Part shown: positions 7,288-14,507 of the stretch, one piece after another | Layout: the number at the start of each line of letters is the position of its first letter | Numbering within the stretch: the stretch's first letter is position 1 | Made by a program: the position numbers and the translations under genes | Notes under the pieces: model-generated | The model's database searches: none | What the model saw: the letters and a program-made list of their open reading frames with translations, nothing else | Told to the model about the DNA's origin: nothing | Virus record (IMG/VR): IMGVR_UViG_3300042460_000811 | Span: 1-37,697 of that record | Length of the DNA stretch: 37,697 nucleotides | Reading direction: 5' to 3' (one strand) | Origin: a virus

Positions 7288-9657
7288 ATGGATTTGTTTA
7301 ATCCTCCAATAGAATTTAATTACACAATAATGACAAAAGATTTAGACATAACTACTTTGGATAACCCATACGTACAAGTCGTATGGGAAGATTATGCGGA
7401 GAACTTCACTCAGGAAAAGATTAAGAGTGTTAGACATTACTTCCAAAAGAAGTATTTGACGACTAACGTGAATGTTATTACCAAGACCAAGGTTAGTAAA
7501 GACACAACTCATACGGTAGACATTTCGTTTAATATTTTAGACGAAAATTACCAACTTGAGTTAGTTAAGTCTTTCTTAGGTTCTAAAGGTAATGAAAATC
7601 ATTTTGATGAGATTTACAATTTAAACACAGTGGTTGATAATAAGTTATTATTAAATCAAACTGAGGTGTCTCCATTTAAAAGATGGTTTATTAAAAACAT
7701 TGAGTTCTCTAACTTCCTTTCCTATGGAGAAAACCAAAAATTAGATTTTGAAAAGTGTGACGGTATTTCAGTTGTAGAGTCAAATCCGCCAAACTTTGGG
7801 GGTAAGACAGTACTTACGGTAGACTTATTATTATTCCTATTCTTTAACGAGACAACTAAAACGTCTAAAGCCGAGGAAATCTTCAACAGGTTTACTGATA
7901 AGAATAAAGTACACGTCAAGGGTGAAATCATCATTGACGGTGAAGAGTATATTATCGTAAGAAATATTGAAAGAAAACTATCTAAAGCGGGGGAATGGAA
8001 CGTTAAGACTGAGCTAGATTTTTTCAAAAAACTATCTGATGGTAGTCTACAAAACTTCACTGGTGAACAAAGAAGAGAAACTGAGAACTTTATTAAAACA
8101 TCTATTGGTTCTAAAGATGATTTCTTGATGACTATTTTGACTACCGCGACAAATTTAGAGGAGTTAATCGATTCTAAACCAACTGCTCGTGGACAGGTAT
8201 TATCTCGTTTTATGGGGTTAGATTTTTTAAAACGTAAAGAAGAAGCTGCTAAAGAAGTTTATTCTGAGTTCTCAAAATCAATGATGTCTAACATTTACAA
8301 TACCGAACAACTTAAAACAACAAACGAAGAAAGTTTAACTAAAATCACAGAACTTAATGAGAACAACGATGAGTTAGAACTTAGTTTAGTCAATGTTAAT
8401 GAGAGAATTGTTAAAGGTCAAAACTATCGTGATGGTTTACTGAATAGTAAACATAATATCGATAAAGAGGTTAGTTTAATTTCACCTGACAAAGTACAAT
8501 CTGAAATTAATAGTTTAGGGTTGGATAAGTCTAAAGCTATTTCTGATAGAGATAATGTTAAAGTTGTTGAACCATCTTCGTTTTATCATGAAGATGAACA
8601 TGATAAGGTTAAGGAAGAATACGATTCGGTATACAAAGAAGTGATACGTATTGATACGGAAATATCCGCAATTAACAAATTGAAGTCTTCAGTTGATGGT
8701 GGTATTAAATGCGAACACTGTGGTATTGAGTTGATGAACGCCGCGATAACTAATGCTAAAATAGCTGAACTTGCTGGTTATATCATGCAAAAAGAGGAAA
8801 ACGAGGGGTTAATGACGGTTTTATCAGGCAAAGAACAAGGATTTGTACAACTTAAGAAAGAGTTCGATGAGTATGAAAAAAACAAACTTATCAAAGAGAA
8901 ATATGACTTAAGTGTTGAACGTTTCCAATTAATGATTGATGCGTTAAAAACCAAATTGGAAAGATATTCTGAGGTACAAGATAAAATTGCTGAGAATAAT
9001 AAAACTGATGGGTTATTAATTCAGGCGGGTATATTACTTGATAAATTGGAGTTAGAAAAGAATGGGTTTATTAAGACTATTGATAATAATAACTTCCAAA
9101 TTAAAACGTTAACTGACAAGATTGGGGCTAACAAAAAAATCATTGAAAGAATTATTGAAGAGTCTGAGAAAGAAAAAATCTATAAGATTTACTTAGAGAT
9201 TTATGGTAAGAATGGTATTTCTAAATTAATTATGAAAACTATGATGCCGTTGATTAATGGTGAATTACAAAGATTGTTAGAAGACAGTTGTCACTTCAGA
9301 TTAGAAGTTAGAATTAACGATAAGAATGAAGTTGATTTCTTAATGATTGATAATAACACTCAAGTCGAGAAACCAATGGCTTCAGGTTCAGGGTATGAAA
9401 GAACTATCGCATCACTTGCGTTGAGAGCGGTATTAAGTAAGATTTGTTCGTTACCAAAACCAAACATAGTTGTGTTTGATGAGGTGTTCGGTAAGATATC
9501 AAATGACAATTTGGAAATGGTGTCTGAGTTCTTTAGTAAGATTAAAGAATATTTTGAAAAGATTTTTGTTATTACACATAATCCATTGGTTACCAATTGG
9601 GCCGACAACGTGGTTAAGATTAGAAAAGAAGAAAATATTAGTTTTGTGTCACAATAA
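7288..9657 (+). CDS. Recombination endonuclease subunit, gp46/SbcC/Rad50-like SMC ATPase
   Basis: A 789-residue SMC-like ATPase, the partner of the gp47-like nuclease. The ABC head starts near residue 137 (NIEFSNFLSYG), with a P-loop at 166-174 (N-P-P-N-F-G-G-K-T). Long coiled coils flank a zinc hook C475-E-H-C478. The signature region (S-G-S-G-Y-E-R-T near 700) and Walker B F-D-E-V-F (D731-E732) follow, then a switch histidine in T-H-N-P-L. The P-loop is slightly off consensus (Asn for the first Gly). About 130 residues precede the ATPase head, which canonical SbcC and gp46 proteins lack. The two subunit genes are separated by three small genes. Confidence 0.87.
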   Translation: MDLFNPPIEFNYTIMTKDLDITTLDNPYVQVVWEDYAENFTQEKIKSVRHYFQKKYLTTNVNVITKTKVSKDTTHTVDISFNILDENYQLELVKSFLGSKGNENHFDEIYNLNTVVDNKLLLNQTEVSPFKRWFIKNIEFSNFLSYGENQKLDFEKCDGISVVESNPPNFGGKTVLTVDLLLFLFFNETTKTSKAEEIFNRFTDKNKVHVKGEIIIDGEEYIIVRNIERKLSKAGEWNVKTELDFFKKLSDGSLQNFTGEQRRETENFIKTSIGSKDDFLMTILTTATNLEELIDSKPTARGQVLSRFMGLDFLKRKEEAAKEVYSEFSKSMMSNIYNTEQLKTTNEESLTKITELNENNDELELSLVNVNERIVKGQNYRDGLLNSKHNIDKEVSLISPDKVQSEINSLGLDKSKAISDRDNVKVVEPSSFYHEDEHDKVKEEYDSVYKEVIRIDTEISAINKLKSSVDGGIKCEHCGIELMNAAITNAKIAELAGYIMQKEENEGLMTVLSGKEQGFVQLKKEFDEYEKNKLIKEKYDLSVERFQLMIDALKTKLERYSEVQDKIAENNKTDGLLIQAGILLDKLELEKNGFIKTIDNNNFQIKTLTDKIGANKKIIERIIEESEKEKIYKIYLEIYGKNGISKLIMKTMMPLINGELQRLLEDSCHFRLEVRINDKNEVDFLMIDNNTQVEKPMASGSGYERTIASLALRAVLSKICSLPKPNIVVFDEVFGKISNDNLEMVSEFFSKIKEYFEKIFVITHNPLVTNWADNVVKIRKEENISFVSQ

Positions 9658-9688
9658 TTTGGAATTAACCAAAAAAGTTGTAACTTTG
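9658..9688 (+). promoter_or_regulatory. Bacteroidota-type promoter for the sigma-factor unit
   Basis: TTTG at 9658-9661, a 19-nt spacer, and TAACTTTG at 9681-9688: a full match to the Bacteroidota -33/-7 consensus (TTTG/TAnnTTTG). The ATG at 9704 follows 15 nt later. The -33 box directly follows the gp46-like stop codon. Confidence 0.8.
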
Positions 9689-9703
9689 TAAAAAATAAAA
9701 CGT

Positions 9704-10255
9704 ATGAATGATAAATTAACTAGTTATATTTTATTCGTCTTCGCTAAACACGATGAACAGGAAAAGTTTATAACATCATTAGCTGAGGAACTATCGGTAA
9801 TATCCGATTCATTAAATATAAAGTTTTATTATGGGCCCGAATCTGGTATTTTTACTTTTGATACCATGGATGATTTCCCAATTGTTAAGGAATATATGGA
9901 GATAATGTTTTGTGAAAGTAAAATTGTTTATATGTTGTTACCATATGAACATGACAAAATGTCAGTTGGTTTGACCGATGACATTTATAATCACTTATTT
10001 ACTCAAAATATTAGTGAAAATATGTCAGGTTTTGAACCTGAGGCACAAAAAATGTTAAGTAAAGAATTGAAGGAGAGAGTTGATTTGTTTTTTGATAAGA
10101 TAACAGACGACGAGGATGAAGATGACGAAATTAAAAAAATTAAGTCTAAATTACCAATTCCTTCTTTAGATAACCTACTCGATAAAATAAAAGATAAAGG
10201 TATGGTGTCATTAACAAAAAAAGAACTATCTTTGCTAGAACAATACTCTAAATAA
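9704..10255 (+). CDS. Acidic protein with Bacteroidota-type C-terminal helical tail
   Basis: A 183-residue protein. The N-terminal 110 residues look like a compact alpha/beta domain (SYILFVFAKHDEQEKF) with no recognised motif. An acidic linker follows (DDEDEDDE). The last 35 residues (LDNLLDKI...GMVSLTKKE) match a short tail that ends many Bacteroidota proteins, including rhomboid-family and DUF6576 proteins, with pattern LDxILDKI-xxxG-xxSLT-xxE. That tail supports a Bacteroidota host and may mediate interaction with a host factor (inference). It is the first gene after a canonical host-type promoter and lies 5 nt upstream of the sigma gene, so it could be a transcription takeover or sigma-modulating protein. 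Confidence 0.55.
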   Translation: MNDKLTSYILFVFAKHDEQEKFITSLAEELSVISDSLNIKFYYGPESGIFTFDTMDDFPIVKEYMEIMFCESKIVYMLLPYEHDKMSVGLTDDIYNHLFTQNISENMSGFEPEAQKMLSKELKERVDLFFDKITDDEDEDDEIKKIKSKLPIPSLDNLLDKIKDKGMVSLTKKELSLLEQYSK

Positions 10256-10260
10256 AAAAT

Positions 10261-11061
10261 ATGAAAGAAAAAAACTCATCAATTCCAATTAACCAAGAAG
10301 AGATACAAGTATATCTTAAAGACATTCGTAAAATTAAAGTTATGACTCCTGATAGGGAGAAAGAACTTGCTAAAATGATAGCCACTGAGGGAATTACCCA
10401 AAGAGAAAAAGACGCCATTCATAAAGAACTTTTAGAAGGTAATTTACGTTTTGTAATCACAGTCGCGAAACAATATCAAAATCAAGGATTAGATTTCCCT
10501 GATTTAATTGCGGAAGGTAATTTAGGGTTAATGAAGGCTATTCAAAATTTTGACTGGTCTAAAAATCTTAGATTTATTTCTTATGCGGTTTGGTGGGTTA
10601 AACAATCTATCTTACAGTCTTTAAATGATAACGCGAGAACGATTAGACTACCTGTTAATGTAGTTCAAGACTTACATCGTGCAAAGAAAGCAGTTGAATC
10701 TACGGGGGCTCAGTTAGATGCTAAATTCCAAAGTTTACCATCTATGATTGATTTGGATATGAATATTAATGAAGAAGGTGATACCTTAATTGATATTATC
10801 AAAAACGACCAAGCGGACATGCCTGATGAGGTGTTTAATAGTAAGGATATGTTAAAGTCAAAACTACTACATCTACTAACTTCTTTAGATGAAAGAGAAA
10901 AAGTAATCATTGAAGATTATTTTGGATTAACAGGAACACCAAGAACTTTAGAGGATATAGGGGGAGATTTCAACCTAACTAAAGAAAGGGTCCGACAAAT
11001 TAAAGAAAAGGCCTTAAGAAAATTAAGGAACGATAGTTCAGTTCTTTTCGATTATATGTAA
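10261..11061 (+). CDS. Phage RNA polymerase sigma factor, sigma-70 (RpoD-like) family
   Basis: A 266-residue primary-type sigma factor. Region 1.2 lies at 13-41 (IQVYLKDIRKI). Region 2 at 57-131 includes N-L-R-F-V-I-T-V-A-K and F-I-S-Y-A-V-W-W-V-K-Q-S-I, the core-binding and -10 recognition helices. Region 3 is shortened and poorly conserved (about 132-190). Region 4 at 205-256 carries the -35 recognition helix-turn-helix (TLEDIGGDFNLTKERVRQIK). Region 2.4 stays very close to Bacteroidota host RpoD, so host-like -7 boxes should still be readable, while region 3 divergence could change promoter choice. The unit runs from a host-type promoter (9658) to a strong terminator (11069). Confidence 0.93.
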   Translation: MKEKNSSIPINQEEIQVYLKDIRKIKVMTPDREKELAKMIATEGITQREKDAIHKELLEGNLRFVITVAKQYQNQGLDFPDLIAEGNLGLMKAIQNFDWSKNLRFISYAVWWVKQSILQSLNDNARTIRLPVNVVQDLHRAKKAVESTGAQLDAKFQSLPSMIDLDMNINEEGDTLIDIIKNDQADMPDEVFNSKDMLKSKLLHLLTSLDEREKVIIEDYFGLTGTPRTLEDIGGDFNLTKERVRQIKEKALRKLRNDSSVLFDYM

Positions 11062-11068
11062 AAAAAAG

Positions 11069-11102
11069 AAAACCTTCTATTTATTAAGATAGAAGGTTTT
11101 TT
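11069..11102 (+). terminator. Intrinsic terminator after the sigma gene
   Basis: A perfect 12-bp stem (AAAACCTTCTAT / ATAGAAGGTTTT) with an 8-nt loop, followed by a T run. It starts 7 nt after the sigma stop codon. Confidence 0.92.
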
Positions 11103-11129
11103 ACTTTTATAAAAAACAAACAAAATATT

Positions 11130-11420
11130 ATGAAAGCAATTTTAAATTTTATTGACACTTGGGGGATTAGAATCACTACATTATTGGTATTAGTTATCTT
11201 CCTTAAAACTTGTTCGACTAATGGAAAAGTTGAGAAAGTTCAAAAGAGAGTAGTTGAAACTAACATTAAAGTGGATTCGTTATCAATTGAATTACAGAAA
11301 CAAATTAAGATAGAAGGTCTTAAGTCTGAAAAAAGAATGATTCAATCTACTGATAGAAAAATTATGGATGTTAACAGACAGACAGAAATTGATAAAGAAA
11401 TATCTCAATTAGATAAATGA
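11130..11420 (+). CDS. Small membrane-anchored coiled-coil protein
   Basis: A 96-residue protein with one N-terminal membrane segment at about residues 11-28 (WGIRITTLLVLVIFLKTC), then a charged helical region likely to form a coiled coil. Its TGA overlaps the ATG of the next membrane protein (ATGA). The topology (short N-terminus, one membrane helix, long soluble helix) resembles the 13816-14157 product and inner-membrane spanins. The function is not assigned; a lysis or envelope role is possible. Confidence 0.55.
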   Translation: MKAILNFIDTWGIRITTLLVLVIFLKTCSTNGKVEKVQKRVVETNIKVDSLSIELQKQIKIEGLKSEKRMIQSTDRKIMDVNRQTEIDKEISQLDK

Positions 11421-12268
11421 AAATAATTTGGTCATGGATTAAATCCAACCCAATCAGAGCTATGTTCTTATTCCCCATTATATTAGTGGGGATTATTTCC
11501 ATTTCCCACGTAGTCTCTTGGTATAATTTAGCGAATCCAATTAGTTGGGCGATATATCTATCGATAGCCATAGAGATTGGTGCTATGACGGCATTGATTG
11601 CTGCAACAAATCGTATTAAAGGTGGTGTATGGTTCATGTTTGGTTTGGTCACGTTTGTGCAAATGATTGGTAATATATTCTTCTCTTATAAAGAAATTGA
11701 CTCCGACGGGGAATTATTTAAATCTTGGGTAGAACTAACTGGCCCTGTATGGGAAAGTTTAGGTTCTGACGTTACAGATGTTGTTGCATTGAAAAGATGG
11801 TTGGCATTTTTAGAAGGTGGTTTACTACCTATCATATCATTAACTTCATTACACTTTTTTACCAAATACGATGACGGTAGTTCTACTATTGTAGAACCTG
11901 AAGTTGTTGAGGTTATCAAAGAGGTTGAAGTACCTGTAGAAGTAATCAAAGAAGTTGAGGTTATCAAAGAGGTTGAAGTACCTGTAGAAGTAATCAAAGA
12001 AGTTGAGGTTATCAAAGAGGTTGAAAAAATTGTTGAAGTAATCAAAGAAGTTGAGGTTATTAAAGAAGTTGAAAAAATTGTTGAAGTACCTGTAGAAGTA
12101 ATCAAAGAAGTTGAGGTTATCAAAGAGGTTGAGAAAATTGTTGAAGTACCTGTTGAAGTAATCAAAGAAATTGAAAAAATTGTTGAAGTGATAAAGGAGA
12201 TTGAAATAACAACTACCACAACAACTGAAGATGATGTTAAACGATTAAGTTATGTGAAACCTAATTAA
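11417..12268 (+). CDS. Multi-pass membrane protein with long VIKEV/EVPVE repeat tail
   Basis: A 283-residue protein. Residues 1-155 contain about four membrane segments (roughly 16-35, 43-64, 69-88 and 131-148). From about residue 160 to 270 the sequence is almost entirely repeats such as EVIKEVEVPVEVIKEVE and EKIVEVPVEV, then a short polar end with a Thr run. Such Val/Glu/Pro repeats are superficially like the EKIVEVP repeats of protist alveolins and recur in the 5936-6655 product. The tail could be a self-associating cytoplasmic rod or fibre anchored by the membrane part. It shows no enzyme motif. It overlaps the upstream gene by 4 nt. Confidence 0.6.
   Translation: MKIIWSWIKSNPIRAMFLFPIILVGIISISHVVSWYNLANPISWAIYLSIAIEIGAMTALIAATNRIKGGVWFMFGLVTFVQMIGNIFFSYKEIDSDGELFKSWVELTGPVWESLGSDVTDVVALKRWLAFLEGGLLPIISLTSLHFFTKYDDGSSTIVEPEVVEVIKEVEVPVEVIKEVEVIKEVEVPVEVIKEVEVIKEVEKIVEVIKEVEVIKEVEKIVEVPVEVIKEVEVIKEVEKIVEVPVEVIKEIEKIVEVIKEIEITTTTTTEDDVKRLSYVKPN
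11903..12210 (+). repeat. In-frame tandem repeat coding for VIKEV/EVPVE units
   Basis: Imperfect direct repeats built from GAAGTTGAGGTTATCAAAGA and GAAGTACCTGTAGAAGTAAT blocks. Units vary at third codon positions and are combined in different orders, indicating repeated in-frame duplication within the 11417-12268 gene. Confidence 0.85.
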
Positions 12269-12299
12269 GATAACTAAATAAATTTTTAAGTTATATGTA

Positions 12300-12905
12300 A
12301 TGGTTGATATAATTGACTACAAGAAATTTAAACCTAAGGGTAAACAAAAGAAAAAAAATCAAATAATCTTAACTCATACATCGAGGAATATCACAGATTA
12401 TTTAAACTCTATTAAGTATAGATATAATGGAAATTATTACAAAATTCCCAACTATATAATCACTAGAGATGGGAAAGTATTACAACTATTAGATAATACG
12501 GAACATTCCCAATACTTCGAAGAACCTAACATTAATAGGAATTCAATTATTATTTCATTAGAAAATTTAGGGTGGTTACAAAAAGAACCTCTAAAAGACT
12601 ATTACGTTAACTGGATTGGTGATATTTATAAAGGTAATGTGTTTGAAAAAAAGTGGAGAGATTACTTTTTTTGGCAACCCTATACCGATATCCAAGTACA
12701 GAGTACCAGTATATTGTGTAATATGTTGTTTAAGGAAATGTCTATAAAACCGATGGTTGTCGGACACAATACAAAAATAAATGGTATTGAGAAATATGAA
12801 GGTGTGGTCACTAAAAGTAATTTTGATGTGAATTTTACTGATGTTAGCCCGTCTTTTAATTTTGAAGAATTTTTAAAAAAAATTGATAATGAAAAAAATA
12901 GTTAA
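12300..12905 (+). CDS. N-acetylmuramoyl-L-alanine amidase-like endolysin (Amidase_2 fold)
   Basis: A 201-residue protein matching the Amidase_2/PGRP layout: I-I-L-T-H26-T-S (first zinc histidine), P-N-Y-I-I-T-R-D-G-K-V-L-Q-L-L, N-S-I-I-I-S-L-E-N-L-G, then V-V-G-H156-N and a third ligand candidate in T-D181-V-S-P. These enzymes cleave the bond between N-acetylmuramic acid and L-alanine in peptidoglycan. No signal peptide is present, so release would need a holin or pinholin. The lysis-cassette context is supported by spanin-like genes at 13816-14506. The divergence around the usual D-P-G motif is notable. It overlaps the start of the next gene by 17 nt. Confidence 0.7.
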   Translation: MVDIIDYKKFKPKGKQKKKNQIILTHTSRNITDYLNSIKYRYNGNYYKIPNYIITRDGKVLQLLDNTEHSQYFEEPNINRNSIIISLENLGWLQKEPLKDYYVNWIGDIYKGNVFEKKWRDYFFWQPYTDIQVQSTSILCNMLFKEMSIKPMVVGHNTKINGIEKYEGVVTKSNFDVNFTDVSPSFNFEEFLKKIDNEKNS

Positions 12906-13197
12906 ATTAACCGAGTCTGAATTAGAAAATCTTATTAAAAAATTTATTACTGAAGAAGAATCTGACGATGAATTTAACGATGACCCTTTTACAGTTGAAC
13001 CAAATGTTAAAATGATACCTAGAGAAAAACAACTACAAGGTATGTTTGGAAAATACGAGAGTCAAGTTCCAAATGATGTTTTAAGGTATTTAAGAAAAAA
13101 CCCACAACTAATCATGGACCGTTTAGTTAAGATTTATGGTGAAAAATTTTTAGATTTTGCTGAGAAGGCTTACGACAAACAATATAAGATAAAATAA
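12889..13197 (+). CDS. Small acidic protein with N-terminal KLTESEL tag
   Basis: A 102-residue protein that opens with MKKIVKLTESELENLIKK followed by FITEEE. The same N-terminal pattern starts other proteins in this window (28458, 33746, and internally 15394). After the tag come an acidic stretch (ESDDEFNDDP) and a helical domain (VPNDVLRYLRKNPQL). I chose ATG 12889 because it puts the tag at the N-terminus; ATG 12883 would add only two residues. The gene overlaps the amidase by 17 nt. Probable virion or prohead component by analogy with the other tagged genes; no enzymatic motif. Confidence 0.6.
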   Translation: MKKIVKLTESELENLIKKFITEEESDDEFNDDPFTVEPNVKMIPREKQLQGMFGKYESQVPNDVLRYLRKNPQLIMDRLVKIYGEKFLDFAEKAYDKQYKIK

Positions 13198-13205
13198 TAT
13201 TTAAA
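13198..13205 (+). promoter_or_regulatory. TATTTAAA box (variant of putative late promoter)
   Basis: TATTTAAA followed by TTAATAAAAATAC, 14 nt before the ATG at 13220. Context and spacing match the TATTTATA boxes at 15372, 21395 and 33724; only one base of the 8-mer differs. Confidence 0.35.
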
Positions 13206-13219
13206 TTAATAAAAATACA

Positions 13220-13816
13220 ATGAATAATTCACACGATGAAATTAAAAGTTTATTAAAAGCCTCTAGAAAATTATTAAATAATGAGACTATTAATGAAGAT
13301 ATCCGTAAACAATATGGGTTATTAACCGAACAAGGTGTTGACATGACTGATGATAATGTCACTAAAAAACTTAATATTACACAATCGGTTGAAGACGAAA
13401 TAGAAGATAATACAGAGTCTTCAGAAGATAAATCACAAGGGTATAGAATATCTGGTGGGGTATTAGTTTTACACGGTAAAGACCAAACTGAATTAGAGTT
13501 AACTACTGATGAGAAAATCGCGTTCCAAGAAACTATGGATGAGTTTGTTGCCGAGGTTTCTGATTTAGTGGATTTTAATAAGTTAAATATATTCCCAAAC
13601 AATGTTGAATGGTCAGGTAAGATAATTGATTTTGATATCGAGTTCTTTTTTACTATTGGTGAGGAAAATGGCGTTTATATTAATGGGGAGATGATTAAGA
13701 CTGATGATAAATTCTTAGAAATGGTCAATAAATTAAAAACTTTTTATGAAAAGTTTAAATCAAAATGGGCTAAAATTATGGCATCAAGAAAGAAAACAAA
13801 AAAAACTGAAGAATAA
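13220..13816 (+). CDS. Hypothetical phage protein, probably virion-associated
   Basis: A 198-residue protein without membrane segments. The N-terminal 70 residues are helical and acidic (LLKASRKLLNNETINEDIRK, then LLTEQ). The middle has beta-rich segments (GYRISGGVLVLHG, DFDIEFFFTIGEENGVYING). The C-terminus is a basic helix ending RKKTKKTEE. No family is recognised. The last base of its stop codon is the first base of the next gene's ATG. Its neighbours are tagged structural-looking proteins and lysis genes, suggesting late expression. Confidence 0.55.
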   Translation: MNNSHDEIKSLLKASRKLLNNETINEDIRKQYGLLTEQGVDMTDDNVTKKLNITQSVEDEIEDNTESSEDKSQGYRISGGVLVLHGKDQTELELTTDEKIAFQETMDEFVAEVSDLVDFNKLNIFPNNVEWSGKIIDFDIEFFFTIGEENGVYINGEMIKTDDKFLEMVNKLKTFYEKFKSKWAKIMASRKKTKKTEE

Positions 13817-14157
13817 TGAAAGAATTTTTTAATAAACAAACAATCTTATTATTAATCATTGCGGTATTGGCGATTTGGAATATATTCAACACCAATGAGA
13901 TTAAAACGGATGTTAATAGTTATAGAGACAAAATAGATTCAATCCAAGTACAGGTCGATTCTGCACAAGTAGTGAATAAAGAGATTGATGTGAAAATTGG
14001 TAAGGTTGATGAGAAAGTTGTTAATGTTACTAAAGAGATTCATCACATTGATAATACAATAACAATAGTAAAAAATAACACAAATGAAAAAATTAATACT
14101 GCTGACAATTTTGGCGTTAACGAGCTTGAATTGTTTTTCGCAAACAGGTACCAATAA
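13816..14157 (+). CDS. Membrane-anchored coiled-coil protein, possible inner-membrane spanin
   Basis: A 113-residue protein with an N-terminal membrane helix (residues about 8-24, ILLLIIAVLAIWNIF) and a long heptad-like helix (about 28-95). Its last 74 nt overlap the start of the next gene in another frame, as in Rz/Rz1 spanin pairs. The topology fits an i-spanin: N-in, one membrane helix, periplasmic coiled coil. It lies four genes downstream of the amidase start. Spanin identity is inferred from topology and gene overlap; spanins are too divergent to call by sequence. Confidence 0.5.
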   Translation: MKEFFNKQTILLLIIAVLAIWNIFNTNEIKTDVNSYRDKIDSIQVQVDSAQVVNKEIDVKIGKVDEKVVNVTKEIHHIDNTITIVKNNTNEKINTADNFGVNELELFFANRYQ

Positions 14158-14506
14158 AGAATCCGACACCACTAAAGTTGTTTTAACTAAGGAGGTTGCT
14201 AAACAAGTTGTTAAAGACTTAATTAAATTAGATGGTTGTCAAGAAGAATTGAAACTAACTCAAGATAAGGTTATAAAACTTGAGGAGAGAGAAATACAAA
14301 AAGACACTATTATTTCTTTATTGAAAGATAAGGATAAAAATAACCAATTCATAATTACTCAAAAAGATAAACAATTACAAATCTCGGAAGATTTATCTAA
14401 AAATTTAGAGAAAGAATTAAAAAGTTCCAAAAGAACTACATTCTTATATAAATTGGGTACTGTCGTCGGGATTTTATCAACATCAATATTATTGATAACT
14501 AAATAA
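14084..14506 (+). CDS. Spanin-like protein with N-terminal signal and C-terminal membrane helix
   Basis: A 140-residue protein. Residues 1-17 form a signal sequence (MKKLILLTILALTSLNC) with a cysteine at 17 that could be a lipidation site, or be followed by type I cleavage after F-S-Q. The middle is a charged coiled coil (about 45-118), and residues 119-139 form a C-terminal membrane helix (FLYKLGTVVGILSTSILLIT). Signal plus coiled coil plus C-terminal anchor is the layout of unimolecular spanins (phage T1 gp11, about 130 residues), which fuse inner and outer membranes at lysis. The start lies inside the upstream gene in another frame. The lipobox (SLNC) is weak. Confidence 0.55.
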   Translation: MKKLILLTILALTSLNCFSQTGTNKESDTTKVVLTKEVAKQVVKDLIKLDGCQEELKLTQDKVIKLEEREIQKDTIISLLKDKDKNNQFIITQKDKQLQISEDLSKNLEKELKSSKRTTFLYKLGTVVGILSTSILLITK

Positions 14507-14507
14507 C

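Noticed and set aside
9470-9691. Plus-strand open frame near the end of the gp46-like gene
   Set aside because: Shifted frame inside a confidently assigned gene; it would also run through the host-type promoter at 9658-9688.
11686-12219. Minus-strand open frame of 177 codons rich in Ser, Thr and Ile
   Set aside because: Antisense of the VIKEV/EVPVE repeat in the membrane protein gene; pure shadow of the repeat.
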